Made by a program: the position numbers and the translations under genes. From Bartonella florencae (lineage in GTDB: Bacteria > Pseudomonadota > Alphaproteobacteria > Rhizobiales > Rhizobiaceae), in contig NZ_HE997452.1 in NCBI RefSeq assembly GCF_000312525.1, positions 290,519-354,518 on the forward strand: a DNA stretch of 64,000 nucleotides. The letters run 5' to 3'. How positions within the stretch are numbered: position 1 is the first letter of the stretch; each line of letters begins with the position of its first letter. Positions 49,767-59,133 of this stretch are shown piece by piece. The notes under the pieces were generated by a model. It was not told the DNA's origin. It searched no databases and saw nothing but the letters and a program-made list of their open reading frames with translations.

Positions 49767-49895
49767 TTTATCTCTACAAAAAGACCGTATATATAACGTA
49801 ATTTATATGAGAAAACATCTTTCTTTATATTTTTTCAAACAGCTATTTTTCGCTAAATTATTTTCTGATATTTAAAAACATAAGGAAAGAGATTG

Positions 49896-50759
49896 ATGGA
49901 GTTACAGCTTAGCCAAAATAAATTTTTTATTCCACGGATTTTATCTATTGCTGGCACTGATCCTTCCGGCGGTGCTGGAATGCACGCGGATTTGAAAGTT
50001 TTTTCAGCCATGAAAACTTATGGTATGAGTGTTGTTACAGCTGTCGTTGCACAAAATACGCGGGGTGTACGTGCTTTTCAAGCGTTGGATGCTTCTTTTG
50101 TTGCTGATCAAATTGATTCAGTCTTTGAAGATATTTATGTTGATGCTGTTAAAATTGGTATGGTGGCAAATGCTCAGATTGCAAGGGTTATAGCAGAGCG
50201 CCTTGCATATCACAAAGCGCGATTCATTGTTTTTGATCCCGTTATGGTGGCAAAAAGTGGAGATGTGCTTTTACAGCCTGACACCATTGAAATTATGCGT
50301 GATGTTCTTGTGCCCATGGCAACTTTGATCACGCCAAATTTACCTGAGGCATCTCTGCTGTTGGGATGTGAGGTGCAATGGTCGTTAAACGCTATGTATC
50401 AATATGCCCCACAATTGCTGGGGCTTGGTTGTAATGCCGTTTTATTGAAGGGGGGACATCTGAGCATTCTTGCAAGAGAGACTATGGAGAATGACAAGTG
50501 TTCTAGTCCGGATCTTTATTGTGATGGTGAAGATCTTATTATGCTTGAGGCACCTCGTCTTACAACCACTCATGATCACGGTACGGGTTGTACCATTTCT
50601 GCTGCAATTGCAGCTTTATTGCCTACACAGCCTTTATTTTGTGCGGTTAAACAAGCAAAGGACTATTTACATGGAGCGTTATCTGCCTCACATGCTTTGC
50701 AAGTCGGGAAAGGACGGGGCCCTCTTCATCATTTTTATGAATTATGGAAGAGTGTATGA
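49896..50759 (+). CDS. thiD: hydroxymethylpyrimidine/phosphomethylpyrimidine kinase
   Basis: This 287-residue ribokinase-like enzyme phosphorylates HMP and HMP-P for thiamine synthesis or salvage. The N-terminus has ILSIAGTDPSGGAGMHADLK. FDPVMVAKSGDVLL and TTHDHGTGCTISAAIAALL with the catalytic cysteine are clear. ATG 49896 has AAGGAAAGAG upstream, whereas a TTG at 49893 is too close to it. Right of this gene the sequence becomes decayed. Confidence 0.93.
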   Translation: MELQLSQNKFFIPRILSIAGTDPSGGAGMHADLKVFSAMKTYGMSVVTAVVAQNTRGVRAFQALDASFVADQIDSVFEDIYVDAVKIGMVANAQIARVIAERLAYHKARFIVFDPVMVAKSGDVLLQPDTIEIMRDVLVPMATLITPNLPEASLLLGCEVQWSLNAMYQYAPQLLGLGCNAVLLKGGHLSILARETMENDKCSSPDLYCDGEDLIMLEAPRLTTTHDHGTGCTISAAIAALLPTQPLFCAVKQAKDYLHGALSASHALQVGKGRGPLHHFYELWKSV

Positions 50760-51336
50760 AACAATAGATGTAAAAAAATTTTTTGCTCTGCCGCGTGTTT
50801 CGTCGTGATATTTTCTATGCTCATAAAAAAACGGATAAAACAGGTGCCATTTGGTACAAGGGTTTAGCTTAAGCGGAAAGAGGTGAAATAAGGGAAGTAA
50901 AAGGAGAAAAGAGTTTGTAAGCTCTTTTGAAAAATCTGTAAAAGTCCAGAAAATCATTTTGGGAATATTTTTTATAAAAATTAAGCAAAAAGTTTAACGC
51001 GTCTTAAAAACAACTAAAAAACAAAAGAGCAAAAAAGATTTTCATGAGCATTGGTCAGCGATATTGATTTTTAGTATTTATTATAATTCCACAAACAGCA
51101 GTTATTTCTTAGTCTAGAATGTTAAAATGGCTGCGGGCTATTGCTATAATTTTATTTTCAAGATTTTTTTCGTTTTTGTTTTGCCAATAATATTGTTAAG
51201 GTTGGCTGATTTTAGACTATGCTTTGCAATCACGGTTGGTGTTATAGAGATGGTGTATTTATATTAGCTATTCTGTTTATGATCATTTTTCACCATGTAG
51301 TTAGATTTTTCGGGGCAAATAAAGGGGAGAGTTCTG
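50760..51336. other. decayed stretch after thiD
   Basis: About 575 nt with no intact gene. A short open piece near 50788-50870 (ending GAIWYKGLA) looks like the tail of a lost coding sequence but is not assignable. The right end supplies the ribosome site AGGGGAGA for the FMN reductase pseudogene. Confidence 0.35.
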
Positions 51337-51912
51337 TTGAATATTGCAATTATTTTAGGGGCTGTGCGTCAACTATCGTTAACAAGAACTGTCGCAAATT
51401 GCTTGGCTGATTACCTATTGGCGCGGGGTGGAGCGCTTTGTTGGGTTGATTTTCGTGAACAGCCTTTGCCGATTGCTGATCCAGATTATCATCATGATGT
51501 GGAGGCTCATACGAGCGCTGCTGTACGCTAATCTGTTAAAACAATCGCGGCGGCTGATGGGGTTATTCTTGCTAGCCCTCTTTACCAAGGGTCTTATTCG
51601 GGTGTTTAAAAAAATGCTCTTGATCATTTGGCCTATAATGCTTTTTTAAGGAAACTCGTTGGGCTTATTTCTCATGGTAATACAGCCAAAAAATGTGTAC
51701 AACCGTGTGAGCATTTATTGCCGGTGGTGTGTATGCTTTATGGTTATCCGTTGCAGTGTCAAGTTGCTTCAGCTAAAGAGGATTTTGTGTCGGATGATGA
51801 GGGGCGTACATGGAAAGTTATCAGTGAAGAAGTACGGAAACATTGTGAGTGTCTTGCTGATAAAATGTGTGCGTTTTTAGACCAAAAAGCTGGGAGAGAT
51901 GACAAAAAATGA
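51337..51912 (+). pseudogene. NADPH-dependent FMN reductase, two in-frame stops
   Basis: A single reading frame from TTG 51337 to TGA 51910-51912 encodes a flavodoxin-fold NAD(P)H-FMN reductase of about 191 residues. AIILGAVRQLSLTRTVA and the central DGVILASPLYQGSYSGV match the family, as does the end of the fold (LRKLVGLISHG). It is interrupted by TAA at 51529-51531 and TAA at 51607-51609, both in frame, without any frameshift. A good ribosome site (AGGGGAGA) is still present. The short time since inactivation is inferred from the preserved frame. Confidence 0.8.
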
Positions 51913-52406
51913 TGCGCAATATCGTTATTTTGTGGTAGGTGGCACGAGGATGTTTGTCTCTTTATGTCTTTCGCTTGAGCCGCAAGAAGTGATTATTGCC
52001 GCGCGCTTTCTTTCTCATCAGAATTAGCTTGGAGCATTACAAAAAAACTCTCTGTGTGTGTCGTTAGATTATTATTGTGCGGCTTCGCGGGCACAATTTT
52101 TAGAAGCTGTGAAACAATGGGGTGGGTTGAAATATTGCATATTGTGGGTTCATTCGCCTGCCCATACATTTTCTTGTGCGTTAATTGAGCGAGTTGGCTT
52201 TTTTGGCTAAGGCACCATGTATTCTTCATGTTTTTGGTTCCAATTCTCATGATCAAGTGTTTGTTGATTGTGCGCGCAAAAATAAAGTTGATTTCATATC
52301 TGTTAAATTAGGACGAAAAACAACACCAAATGGTTGATGCTGGCTTACCCATCAGAAAATAAGTCAACAGGTGTTGAATGTCATGAAAAATAATGAAAAA
52401 TCGTGA
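51899..52406 (+). pseudogene. short-chain-dehydrogenase-like Rossmann protein, decayed
   Basis: Starting at an ATG overlapping the FMN reductase end, the frame encodes YRYFVVGGTRMFVSLCLSL, a Gly-rich Rossmann start. ILWVHSPAHTF, then in another frame ILHVFGSNSHDQ, and finally a piece resembling WLTHQKISQQVLNVMKN follow. This order matches a small dehydrogenase-like family (about 180 residues) in alphaproteobacteria. In-frame stops (near 52026 and 52208) and a frame change near 52205 disable it. The family is recalled from motifs only. Confidence 0.6.
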
Positions 52407-53121
52407 TTATTTGAGAAGCCCGATTGGTATTGCGGATTCTTTTGAAACGTCAAAATATCAAAATACTTATTATCAAGAGGATAATATTAAAATCGGTCAA
52501 GATTTTTCCATGGTTTAGCTGAAGAGAGAAGCGCACAAGGTTTGGCAAGAATTAAGTGAAAAAGTCTAAACTAGCATGTCGATCAATGTGCAAAACTGTG
52601 TAAGAAAAAGTTTATGCTGATGTAGTTCAATGAGCAAAAAATAATATCCTGTGATGAGGTAGCAGAAATTATAGAAGAGTTACCTGTAGTCACTAAAAAG
52701 GGGAAAGTTATCGATACACTGAAAGCGTAGTTATTGGTTGGTATATTCGATTTAAATGCGCGTTTTTCTAAAAAGAGCAGTTGTAAAAGCTTTTATCGCA
52801 TCCGATGTTTTTTCTGATTATTTGTAGTGTCCAAAGATGTTACCGTAAGCTTTAAAAACAAGCGGTGTGTTTGCTTAAATTTAAAGCTTTATGGACAAAG
52901 GCAATAAGAAAGCCACTCAGTGTATTTAAGATGTGTTGGAGATACAAAAAACCTTCAGTCAATTTACACTAAAAGAAATGAAAAAAGTTTATTTGTGTAA
53001 CTCTTCAAATAATGCAATTCGTACTAAGAAAATCATCCTCCCAATTGCGATATTGAGAAAAAGAAAAAACTCCTTAAAGAGGTGTTAAATAATCTTTGAA
53101 AGGTTCTGTAAGCCCCTTTAT
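52407..53121. other. decayed DNA, no assignable gene
   Basis: Short open segments remain, such as a frame from ATG 52393 to about 52518 (MKNRDYLRSPIGIADSF...), all broken by stops. The composition gets more AT-rich towards 53.1 kb. I cannot assign a gene family. Confidence 0.4.
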
Positions 53122-53336
53122 TTATTGTATAAAGTAAAAATTTTCTATTAATTTACTCACAGAATAATCATCTAATAAACTATGATGAAAATATAGTTTT
53201 AAATATTTGTTTTTTAGCTCTTCATAAATACCAACAACAAATATTCATTTATCAATTATATCAAAAAAATTCACTGGTTCAAATTGGATCTGTAAATCAT
53301 AAATTCTCTTAATAGATGAGCAAAAGGAGGGTTCAT
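53122..53336 (-). pseudogene. remnant of a small gene downstream of the acetyltransferase
   Basis: On the minus strand a frame reads LQIQFEPVNFFDIIDK, then an in-frame TGA, then IFVVGIYEELKNKYLKLYF and a tail to TAA at 53124-53122. The coding-like amino-acid pattern and position directly after the GNAT gene suggest a lost partner gene from the same acquired segment. No family was recognised. Confidence 0.35.
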
Positions 53337-53338
53337 AA

Positions 53339-54148
53339 CTAAATGACCATGTGTTTATTGGAATAAACTTTGAATTCACCAAAATTTATAAAACCCAATT
53401 TTTTATAAATGCCAATTCCCTCGTGTGATGCTTGCATACCAATAACATGACATTTTTTTCTTTTTAAATGCTTAATAGCAATTTTTGTCATGAATGTCCC
53501 TATACCTTTTTTCTGAAAATCTGGATTGGTAACAATATCATATATTCCACCAATTTCATCCGCTTTAATACAAAAGCATATGGCTACAGGATTGTTATTT
53601 ATATAACCAACGAATAGATCTACATTAGGATCTTTTTTATAACAGCTTCCTATTGTTTCATAAAATATGACCGCTTCTTCATCAAAAGGCTCGAATACTG
53701 ATGCCATAACATTTCCGTAATCTCTAAAATCTTGAAGGGATTTAACTTCTTTGATTTTGAAATTATCCGGCATAGAAGTAACATGTGAGTCTATATTTTG
53801 TGCTAAAGCTGCCATTCCTACTTCTGTTTCAACATGCTCTAAACCCATAGATAAGAGAACTTCATCAACTTTATAATGAGATGAATGCGATCCAACCCAC
53901 CAAGCTAAAGGCAGTTTTTGTGCATTAAAGGAATCGATTATAGATTTTGCTTGGTCTACAGGTACCGTTTCTTGTAAATTTTTAGCAGAGACAATATTGA
54001 ATGTGTCTGAAGCAAATGTTGAATTAACAGAAGACACTCCATTTGAAAAATCAACAACCTTCATTTTGGGACACAATTTTGGTAAAAAACGTACCTTTGA
54101 AAAAAAATTATTCTCTAACAGCAAGTCGATTTTTGATTTGTTTAACAT
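53339..54148 (-). CDS. GNAT-family N-acetyltransferase
   Basis: The 269-residue protein has a GNAT domain in its C-terminal half, with the acetyl-CoA motif NPDFQKKGIGTFMTKIAIKH and the later segment GMQASHEGIGIYKKLGF. The N-terminal 130 or so residues are a helper domain without obvious motifs. The gene is more AT-rich than its neighbours and sits among pseudogenes next to a tRNA gene, so horizontal acquisition is plausible. The substrate cannot be predicted. Confidence 0.8.
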   Translation of the reverse strand: MLNKSKIDLLLENNFFSKVRFLPKLCPKMKVVDFSNGVSSVNSTFASDTFNIVSAKNLQETVPVDQAKSIIDSFNAQKLPLAWWVGSHSSHYKVDEVLLSMGLEHVETEVGMAALAQNIDSHVTSMPDNFKIKEVKSLQDFRDYGNVMASVFEPFDEEAVIFYETIGSCYKKDPNVDLFVGYINNNPVAICFCIKADEIGGIYDIVTNPDFQKKGIGTFMTKIAIKHLKRKKCHVIGMQASHEGIGIYKKLGFINFGEFKVYSNKHMVI

Positions 54149-54301
54149 TTGTTGTCACTATAATTGCTCATCATTTTAAATTGATCTTTCAATATTGGGG
54201 TTGTAAAAGAATATCAGTTTAAAGGTAATCGCAAATTCTTTTAAATAAGCCTCTATAAACTGTAAGTTCGCAAAAGATCTACCTAAAAAATTATCTTCGG
54301 G

Positions 54302-54460
54302 ATGGCAAGAGATAATAAAAATACTCTTGGCAAAGCTAACGTTATTATTGCCAAACAACGTCATGGACCAACAGGAAATGTTCTTCTCGCTTTTCAAGAT
54401 TATTTTACACGGTTTAGTGACCTAGCAGATAAGAGCCACTTTTTAGAAAAATCCGCTTGA
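54302..54460 (+). pseudogene. dnaB: 3' fragment of replicative helicase dnaB
   Basis: The frame MARDNKNTLGKANVIIAKQR then HGPTGNVLLAFQDYFTRFSD and a short tail to TGA (54458-54460) matches the C-terminal 50 or so residues of DnaB. The rest of the helicase is absent. Stops occur just upstream. It is a detached scrap, presumably left by rearrangement or by a mobile element's own dnaB-like gene, and is unlikely to be functional. Confidence 0.75.
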
Positions 54461-54706
54461 GCTAAAAATTATCATCCGATGGTTTAGGAGTAAAATCCAA
54501 TAGATTTTTACAAAAAATTACGAATCTTAAAAAGCTTTGAAAGGTCTTTGAAGCCCCTTTGAGAACCCTTATAAAAATCATTTTAAAGAAAATAAATTGG
54601 TACAAAAACCAGTGTCAAAATATACAAAACCCGCTGGCAAGCTACAGGGGGGCTACACTACAAAAGGCATTTACAAATGTAAACTTTACGCAACACAAGA
54701 TTTAAA

Positions 54707-54781
54707 TGGAGCGGGCGATGGGATTCGAACCCACGACCCCAACCTTGGCAAGGTTGTGCTCTACCCCTGAGCTACACCCGC
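54707..54781 (-). tRNA. tRNA-Gly(GCC)
   Basis: The minus strand gives GCGGGTGTAGCTCAGGGGTA at the 5' end, an anticodon arm with loop TTGCCAA (anticodon GCC), the T arm GTGGGTTCGAATCCCAT and an encoded CCA at 54709-54707. The 7-bp acceptor stem contains one G-U pair. It is 75 nt with CCA. It borders the decayed accessory stretch, a common place for integration. Confidence 0.96.
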
Positions 54782-54818
54782 TCACCGATTCGAAACATAT
54801 TTTGCTTCAGATGCTGTC

Positions 54819-54847
54819 TGTATGGCGTAGGCTTTAGCGAATTGCAA
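54819..54847 (-). promoter_or_regulatory. possible promoter of tRNA-Gly
   Basis: Minus-strand TTGCAA (54847-54842), a 17-nt spacer and CATACA (54824-54819) lie about 37 nt upstream of the tRNA. The -10 match is weak. Confidence 0.3.
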
Positions 54848-54975
54848 CAAAAAAATAACATGTCAGTCTGATTTATTTTGTAAATGTTTCAAAAATAAAA
54901 ATAAAGATTGATTTTGATAGTACTCTTCAATAAATTAATCGCTCTTTAATTGTTGCAAAAAAGGGGTGGAGTAGA

Positions 54976-55953
54976 GTGTTGAAAAGAGTCAATATATTAT
55001 GCATTGTGATTGTAGCTGTTTTTATGATGAATTGCTTTGCAAAAGCTGATGATCACGTTAAACACATTAAGGTTGCAGTTACACAAATTATGGTACATCC
55101 TGCTGCAGATGCTGTTCGTAAAGGGGTTATCGATACGCTTGCGGAAAATGGGTATAAACAGGGTGAAAATTTCGAACTTACCTTTTTATCAGCTCAAGGC
55201 AATATTTCTACAGCAACACAGATTGCACGTAAATTTGTTGGTGATAAACCCGATGTTATTGTAGCAATTACCACACCTTCAGCCCAAACAATGCTTGCGG
55301 CAACAAAAACAATCCCTATTGTTTTTGCTGCGATTTCTGATCCTGTGGGGACCAAAATAGTGCCTTCGCTTACTAAACCTGGCGGAAATGTAACCGGATC
55401 TTCTGATCGCATAGATGTGGAAGCAAGTGTTAAACTTTTGCAAGAAGTAAAACCAGATTTAAAAAAAATTGGTTTCCTCTATAATGCTTCTGAAGCCAAT
55501 TCTGTTGCAATATTGAAGACCTTAAAGGAGGAGGCAAATAAAGTTGGTATTGAAATTATTCCCTCATCCGCGCCTAAACCTTCTGATGTGCAGGCTGCAA
55601 CACGTGCTTTAATTGGTAAGGCGGATATTATTTTTGTTCCTGCTGATAATACAGTGCTTTCTGTTTTAGAGGGGGCAGTAAAAGTTGCACAGGAAGCCAA
55701 TATGCCTCTATTTACTGTCGATTTTAACGCTATTGGGAGAGGGCCTTTTATGACGCAAGGCGTGAATTTCTACGATGTTGGGGTTGATGCTGGAAAAATT
55801 GTAGTGCGCATTCTAAAAGGTGAAAAGCCTGGCGATATTGATGTGGTGCAGGCGGCTAATAACGACATTAGAATTGATATGAAGGCTGCAAAAAAAGCTG
55901 GTATTGTTATTCCGCAGGCAGTTATTGAGCGTGCAACAAAAGTTCTTCAATAG
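54976..55953 (+). CDS. ABC transporter substrate-binding protein (ABC_sub_bind/TrpX-like)
   Basis: The 325-residue product has a signal sequence (about residues 1-24, VIVAVFMMNCFAKA) and a two-lobed periplasmic binding fold of the ABC_sub_bind family. HIKVAVTQIMVHPAADAVRK, ITTPSAQTMLAATKTIPIVF and the IFVPADNTVLSVLEG segment are typical. Such proteins bind tryptophan or tyrosine in characterised cases, but the ligand here is not visible. GTG at 54976 is preceded by GGGTGGAG. It heads a three-gene importer operon with permease and ATPase. Confidence 0.88.
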   Translation: MLKRVNILCIVIVAVFMMNCFAKADDHVKHIKVAVTQIMVHPAADAVRKGVIDTLAENGYKQGENFELTFLSAQGNISTATQIARKFVGDKPDVIVAITTPSAQTMLAATKTIPIVFAAISDPVGTKIVPSLTKPGGNVTGSSDRIDVEASVKLLQEVKPDLKKIGFLYNASEANSVAILKTLKEEANKVGIEIIPSSAPKPSDVQAATRALIGKADIIFVPADNTVLSVLEGAVKVAQEANMPLFTVDFNAIGRGPFMTQGVNFYDVGVDAGKIVVRILKGEKPGDIDVVQAANNDIRIDMKAAKKAGIVIPQAVIERATKVLQ

Positions 55954-56014
55954 GCTTTCATTCGTATAATATTGACACAATAAAAGTACGTTAAATTTTC
56001 ATGGGTGGTTTTAC

Positions 56015-56908
56015 ATGAATATATTTGCCTTTTCTGGCGCTGTGGAATTAGGTCTTATTTATGCGTTTGTGGCTATAGGGGTTTATCTCTCATTTCGCGT
56101 TTTAGACTTTCCTGATTTAACAGTTGATGGATCATTTCTCCTTGGTTCCTGTGTTTGTGGTGTGTTGATTCTTTTAGGTTTTAATGCGTGGATTGCTATG
56201 GCTGGTGCTTTTTGTGCTGGTATGCTGGCAGGTTTGGTAACGGCTTTGCTCAATTTACGTTTCGGCATTCTAAATCTTTTGGCTTCTATTTTAACAATGT
56301 CAGCACTTTATACGGTTAATCTTCGTATTATGGGGATTATGGGAGGCTCTAATATTAATTTGGCGCTTTCTGATACAGCTTTAACACCCTTTTATAACTT
56401 GTTTGGCTTGTCTGATATCTTTGTGCGTCCTCTTTTTATTGGTGCTGTATTATTCATTGTGGCATTTTTTATTTGGCGCTTTTTAGAAAGTGAAATAGGT
56501 CTTGCTATGCGTGCAATGGGAGTTAATCCGCGGATGGCTAAGGCGCAAGGCATTCATACCTCAGCATTGATTTATTTTGGTATGGGGCTTTCTAATGCTT
56601 GTGTTGCCCTTGGTGGCTCTCTTTATATTCAAACTGCAATTGCTACCGATATTACCGGTGGAGCTGGTACAATCGTTTTCGGTTTAGCAGCGGTTATTAT
56701 TGGAGAAACTCTTTTTCGTACGCGCAATATCTTTTGGATTATTGTGAGCTGTGTTGTGGGTTCTGTCTTTTATCGTGTTGCAGTGCAATTTGCCTTTGAA
56801 GCAAATGGGATTGGTATTGATACATCGACAGATTTGCAATTGATCACTGCGTTGCTGGTTGTTTTAGCCCTTGTTATACCACATTATTGGGGGAGGAGTA
56901 AAACATGA
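56015..56908 (+). CDS. ABC transporter permease
   Basis: This 297-residue protein of the branched-chain-type permease family (BPD_transp_2) has about eight hydrophobic segments. RVLDFPDLTVDGSFLLGSCV and ESEIGLAMRAMGVNPRMAKA, the cytoplasmic loop that contacts the ATPase, are clear. It lies 61 nt after the binding-protein gene and overlaps the ATPase gene by 4 nt. Confidence 0.9.
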   Translation: MNIFAFSGAVELGLIYAFVAIGVYLSFRVLDFPDLTVDGSFLLGSCVCGVLILLGFNAWIAMAGAFCAGMLAGLVTALLNLRFGILNLLASILTMSALYTVNLRIMGIMGGSNINLALSDTALTPFYNLFGLSDIFVRPLFIGAVLFIVAFFIWRFLESEIGLAMRAMGVNPRMAKAQGIHTSALIYFGMGLSNACVALGGSLYIQTAIATDITGGAGTIVFGLAAVIIGETLFRTRNIFWIIVSCVVGSVFYRVAVQFAFEANGIGIDTSTDLQLITALLVVLALVIPHYWGRSKT

Positions 56909-57699
56909 TTGAGTTTTCACATGTTGGAGTCACATTTAAACCGCAAACACCTTTAGAAAAACAAGCCTTAATTGATATTAATCTCAAGATTAATCGTGGG
57001 AGCTTTGTTACGGTTATCGGCTCAAATGGCGCTGGTAAATCAACTTTGCTGAGTGTTTTAGCAGGTGCAACTCTGCCTACCACAGGAAAAGTGATCATCA
57101 ATGGACAAAATGTTTCTAGGCAATCAGTCAGTGAGCGTGCGGGAAAGGTTGCTTGTGTTTTTCAAGATTCATCAATGGGAAGCTGCGGTTCTTTAACAAT
57201 TGAAGAAAATTTGGCTCTTGCTGCTCTTCGCGGGAGTCGCCGTGGTTTGCGTTCAGCTTTAAATCATCAGAGACGACAATTTTTTCAAGATGAAATTGCA
57301 AAATTAGACATTGGTCTTGAAGCATATATCCATAATCCTATGGATAGTTTGTCGGGGGGACAACGCCAAGCAGTTTGTCTTGTGATGGCAACTTTGGCGC
57401 ATGCCGATGTTTTACTGCTTGATGAACATACCTCAGCTTTAGATCCAGGAATGGCTGATCTTGTGATGCAATTGACCGAAAAAATCGTTGAAGAGAAAAA
57501 ATTAACAACTATTATGGTGACGCATTCTATGCGTCAAACTCTTGATCATGGAGATCGCACATTGATGTTGCATGGCGGAAAAGTGATTTTGGATGTCTGT
57601 CAAGAAGAGCGTCAAGGCTTGAATGTCAATGATTTAATTGGCATGTTTCAAAAAGTTCGTGGGGAAGCTCTTGATGATGATGAATTGTTAATGGATTAA
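56905..57699 (+). CDS. ABC transporter ATP-binding protein
   Basis: A 264-residue ATPase with Walker A VIGSNGAGKSTLLSVLAG, signature MDSLSGGQRQAVCLVMA and Walker B DVLLLDEHTSALDPG. The switch histidine is in IMVTHSMRQTLDHG. It is coupled to the permease by an ATGA overlap. The trio matches the TrpXYZ-type importer layout. Confidence 0.92.
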   Translation: MIEFSHVGVTFKPQTPLEKQALIDINLKINRGSFVTVIGSNGAGKSTLLSVLAGATLPTTGKVIINGQNVSRQSVSERAGKVACVFQDSSMGSCGSLTIEENLALAALRGSRRGLRSALNHQRRQFFQDEIAKLDIGLEAYIHNPMDSLSGGQRQAVCLVMATLAHADVLLLDEHTSALDPGMADLVMQLTEKIVEEKKLTTIMVTHSMRQTLDHGDRTLMLHGGKVILDVCQEERQGLNVNDLIGMFQKVRGEALDDDELLMD

Positions 57700-57703
57700 T
57701 ATT

Positions 57704-58744
57704 TTGGCTCAGAAAAAAGCGCATGAAGTTGGTCATTTTCTAATGCGTCTTTCACGTGCTTTTCCTATTGTGCTCATTTACGGACCAGATCGGGGGCTTG
57801 TCTGTGAGTCTGCGCAACGCTTTGCTAAACTGACGCAAATAGCAATAGATGATCCGTTTTCAACAATTCGTTTGGATGCAGCTGAGATTGATAAAGATCC
57901 CGCACGTTTGGAAAATGAAGCACGCACTTTATCACTCTTTGGAGGCGATCGTTTGATATGGATCTCTCATGCTGCTAATCAAAAAGGTTTTCTTACAGCC
58001 TTGAAGCTTCTCATTGAAGAGCCTCCAGAGAAAAGTTTTATTCTCATTGAGGCGGGAGATTTGAAAAAAGGAACGGGTTTGCGCAATGTTGTTGAAACAG
58101 CAGAAAAAGCGATGGCGCTGCCTTGTTTTGCTGATGATGCTCGTTCTCTGGATGCTCTGATTGATGAGGTTGTGGGTTATTTTAAAAAGAGTATTTCTTT
58201 GGATGCACGCAAGTGGTTGCATGAAAGTTTGGGAGCGGATCGCCTTGTTTCTCGAAGTGAATTAGAGAAGCTTTGTTTTTATGCTGCCGATAGACAGATT
58301 ACTCTTGAGGATGTGAAAGCTATCGTGAGTCATGTGAGTGCTGTTTCTTTCGATGAAGTGATTGATGCTCTTTTATTGGGTGATGTATCAAGTTTTGAGG
58401 CGCGTTTTAGTCAAAATGCTCTATTGAGTGGGGCGTTGTTTTTGATTTTGAGTACCGCACAAAGGCATTTTCAGCAACTGCAGCTTTTGCGTTATCAAGT
58501 GGAGGTTGAAGGAAAATCTCCTTCTATCGTGATTTCTCAAGCACGACCGCCGATTTTTTTTCAACGGAAAAAAACAGTTGAACAAGCTTTAAGATATTGG
58601 AAATTAGAACAGATTTCCTATGCGATGGAAAGAATTCAAACTGCTGTTTTAGAAAGCCGTAAAAACCCGCTTTTGAGTGAAGCAATTATTCGCCAGGCTT
58701 TGCTGGGGCTTACAATTGTTGCGCGACGCCAGAAGGCTGCTTAA
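57704..58744 (+). CDS. holA: DNA polymerase III delta subunit
   Basis: This 346-residue clamp-loader subunit opens the sliding clamp. The N-terminus AQKKAHEVGHFLMRLSRAFP and IVLIYGPDRGLVCESAQRFA is the alphaproteobacterial form. A TTG start at 57704 gives the conserved beginning but lacks a good ribosome site. The AAA-like domain and C-terminal helical domain are complete, with no Walker A as expected for delta. In relatives holA follows parB, so its place behind an ABC operon is a rearrangement. Confidence 0.88.
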   Translation: MAQKKAHEVGHFLMRLSRAFPIVLIYGPDRGLVCESAQRFAKLTQIAIDDPFSTIRLDAAEIDKDPARLENEARTLSLFGGDRLIWISHAANQKGFLTALKLLIEEPPEKSFILIEAGDLKKGTGLRNVVETAEKAMALPCFADDARSLDALIDEVVGYFKKSISLDARKWLHESLGADRLVSRSELEKLCFYAADRQITLEDVKAIVSHVSAVSFDEVIDALLLGDVSSFEARFSQNALLSGALFLILSTAQRHFQQLQLLRYQVEVEGKSPSIVISQARPPIFFQRKKTVEQALRYWKLEQISYAMERIQTAVLESRKNPLLSEAIIRQALLGLTIVARRQKAA

Positions 58745-59133
58745 AATATTAGGCTATCTCTTATAAGATTTATTGTTTTTTTAAGATAACAGTTTCTAAA
58801 GTAAAACAGTGATGTTTTATAGAGAGCGGTTGTTGTTACCGTGCAAGAGAAGAAAGAGCATTTGTCTTTGGTGCCATGAGTTGCGCTTGCGGGCCAAGAG
58901 TTGACAAGTTTTAAGGTGTGATGTTACGCTCTCTATCATTTTTGGGGGCATTTTCTAGATAAAATGATCTGTTGATGGCTTGTGCCAAGTGATATTGGCT
59001 GGTCTGTGCAATCTTATTATTTTATTTTCTTGCTGGTTGTGGTTTTTTAAATGTTTGGTAGATAACTCTTGAACAAAGAGGCAGATAAATTTTGGTTTTA
59101 TTGCTGTTTCCAAAGAGTCTTTAAAGGTGAGAA
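58745..59133. other. gap between holA and tyrC
   Basis: About 390 nt without an open frame of note. No promoter or structured RNA stands out. It probably contains the tyrC promoter. Confidence 0.35.

Larger units (their letters stand above)
53094..54560. repeat. imperfect 26-bp direct repeat bracketing the acetyltransferase segment
   Basis: CTTTGAAAGGTTCTGTAAGC followed by CCCTTT (from 53094) and CTTTGAAAGGTCTTTGAAGC followed by CCCTTT (from 54535) differ at a few positions. They lie on either side of the remnant gene, the GNAT gene and the dnaB scrap. They could be edges of an inserted segment or leftovers of a duplication. Confidence 0.35.

Noticed and set aside
54176-54397. Minus-strand 73-codon frame near tRNA-Gly
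   Set aside because: It overlaps the dnaB 3' remnant on the other strand. The DnaB match is far more convincing, so this frame is a shadow.
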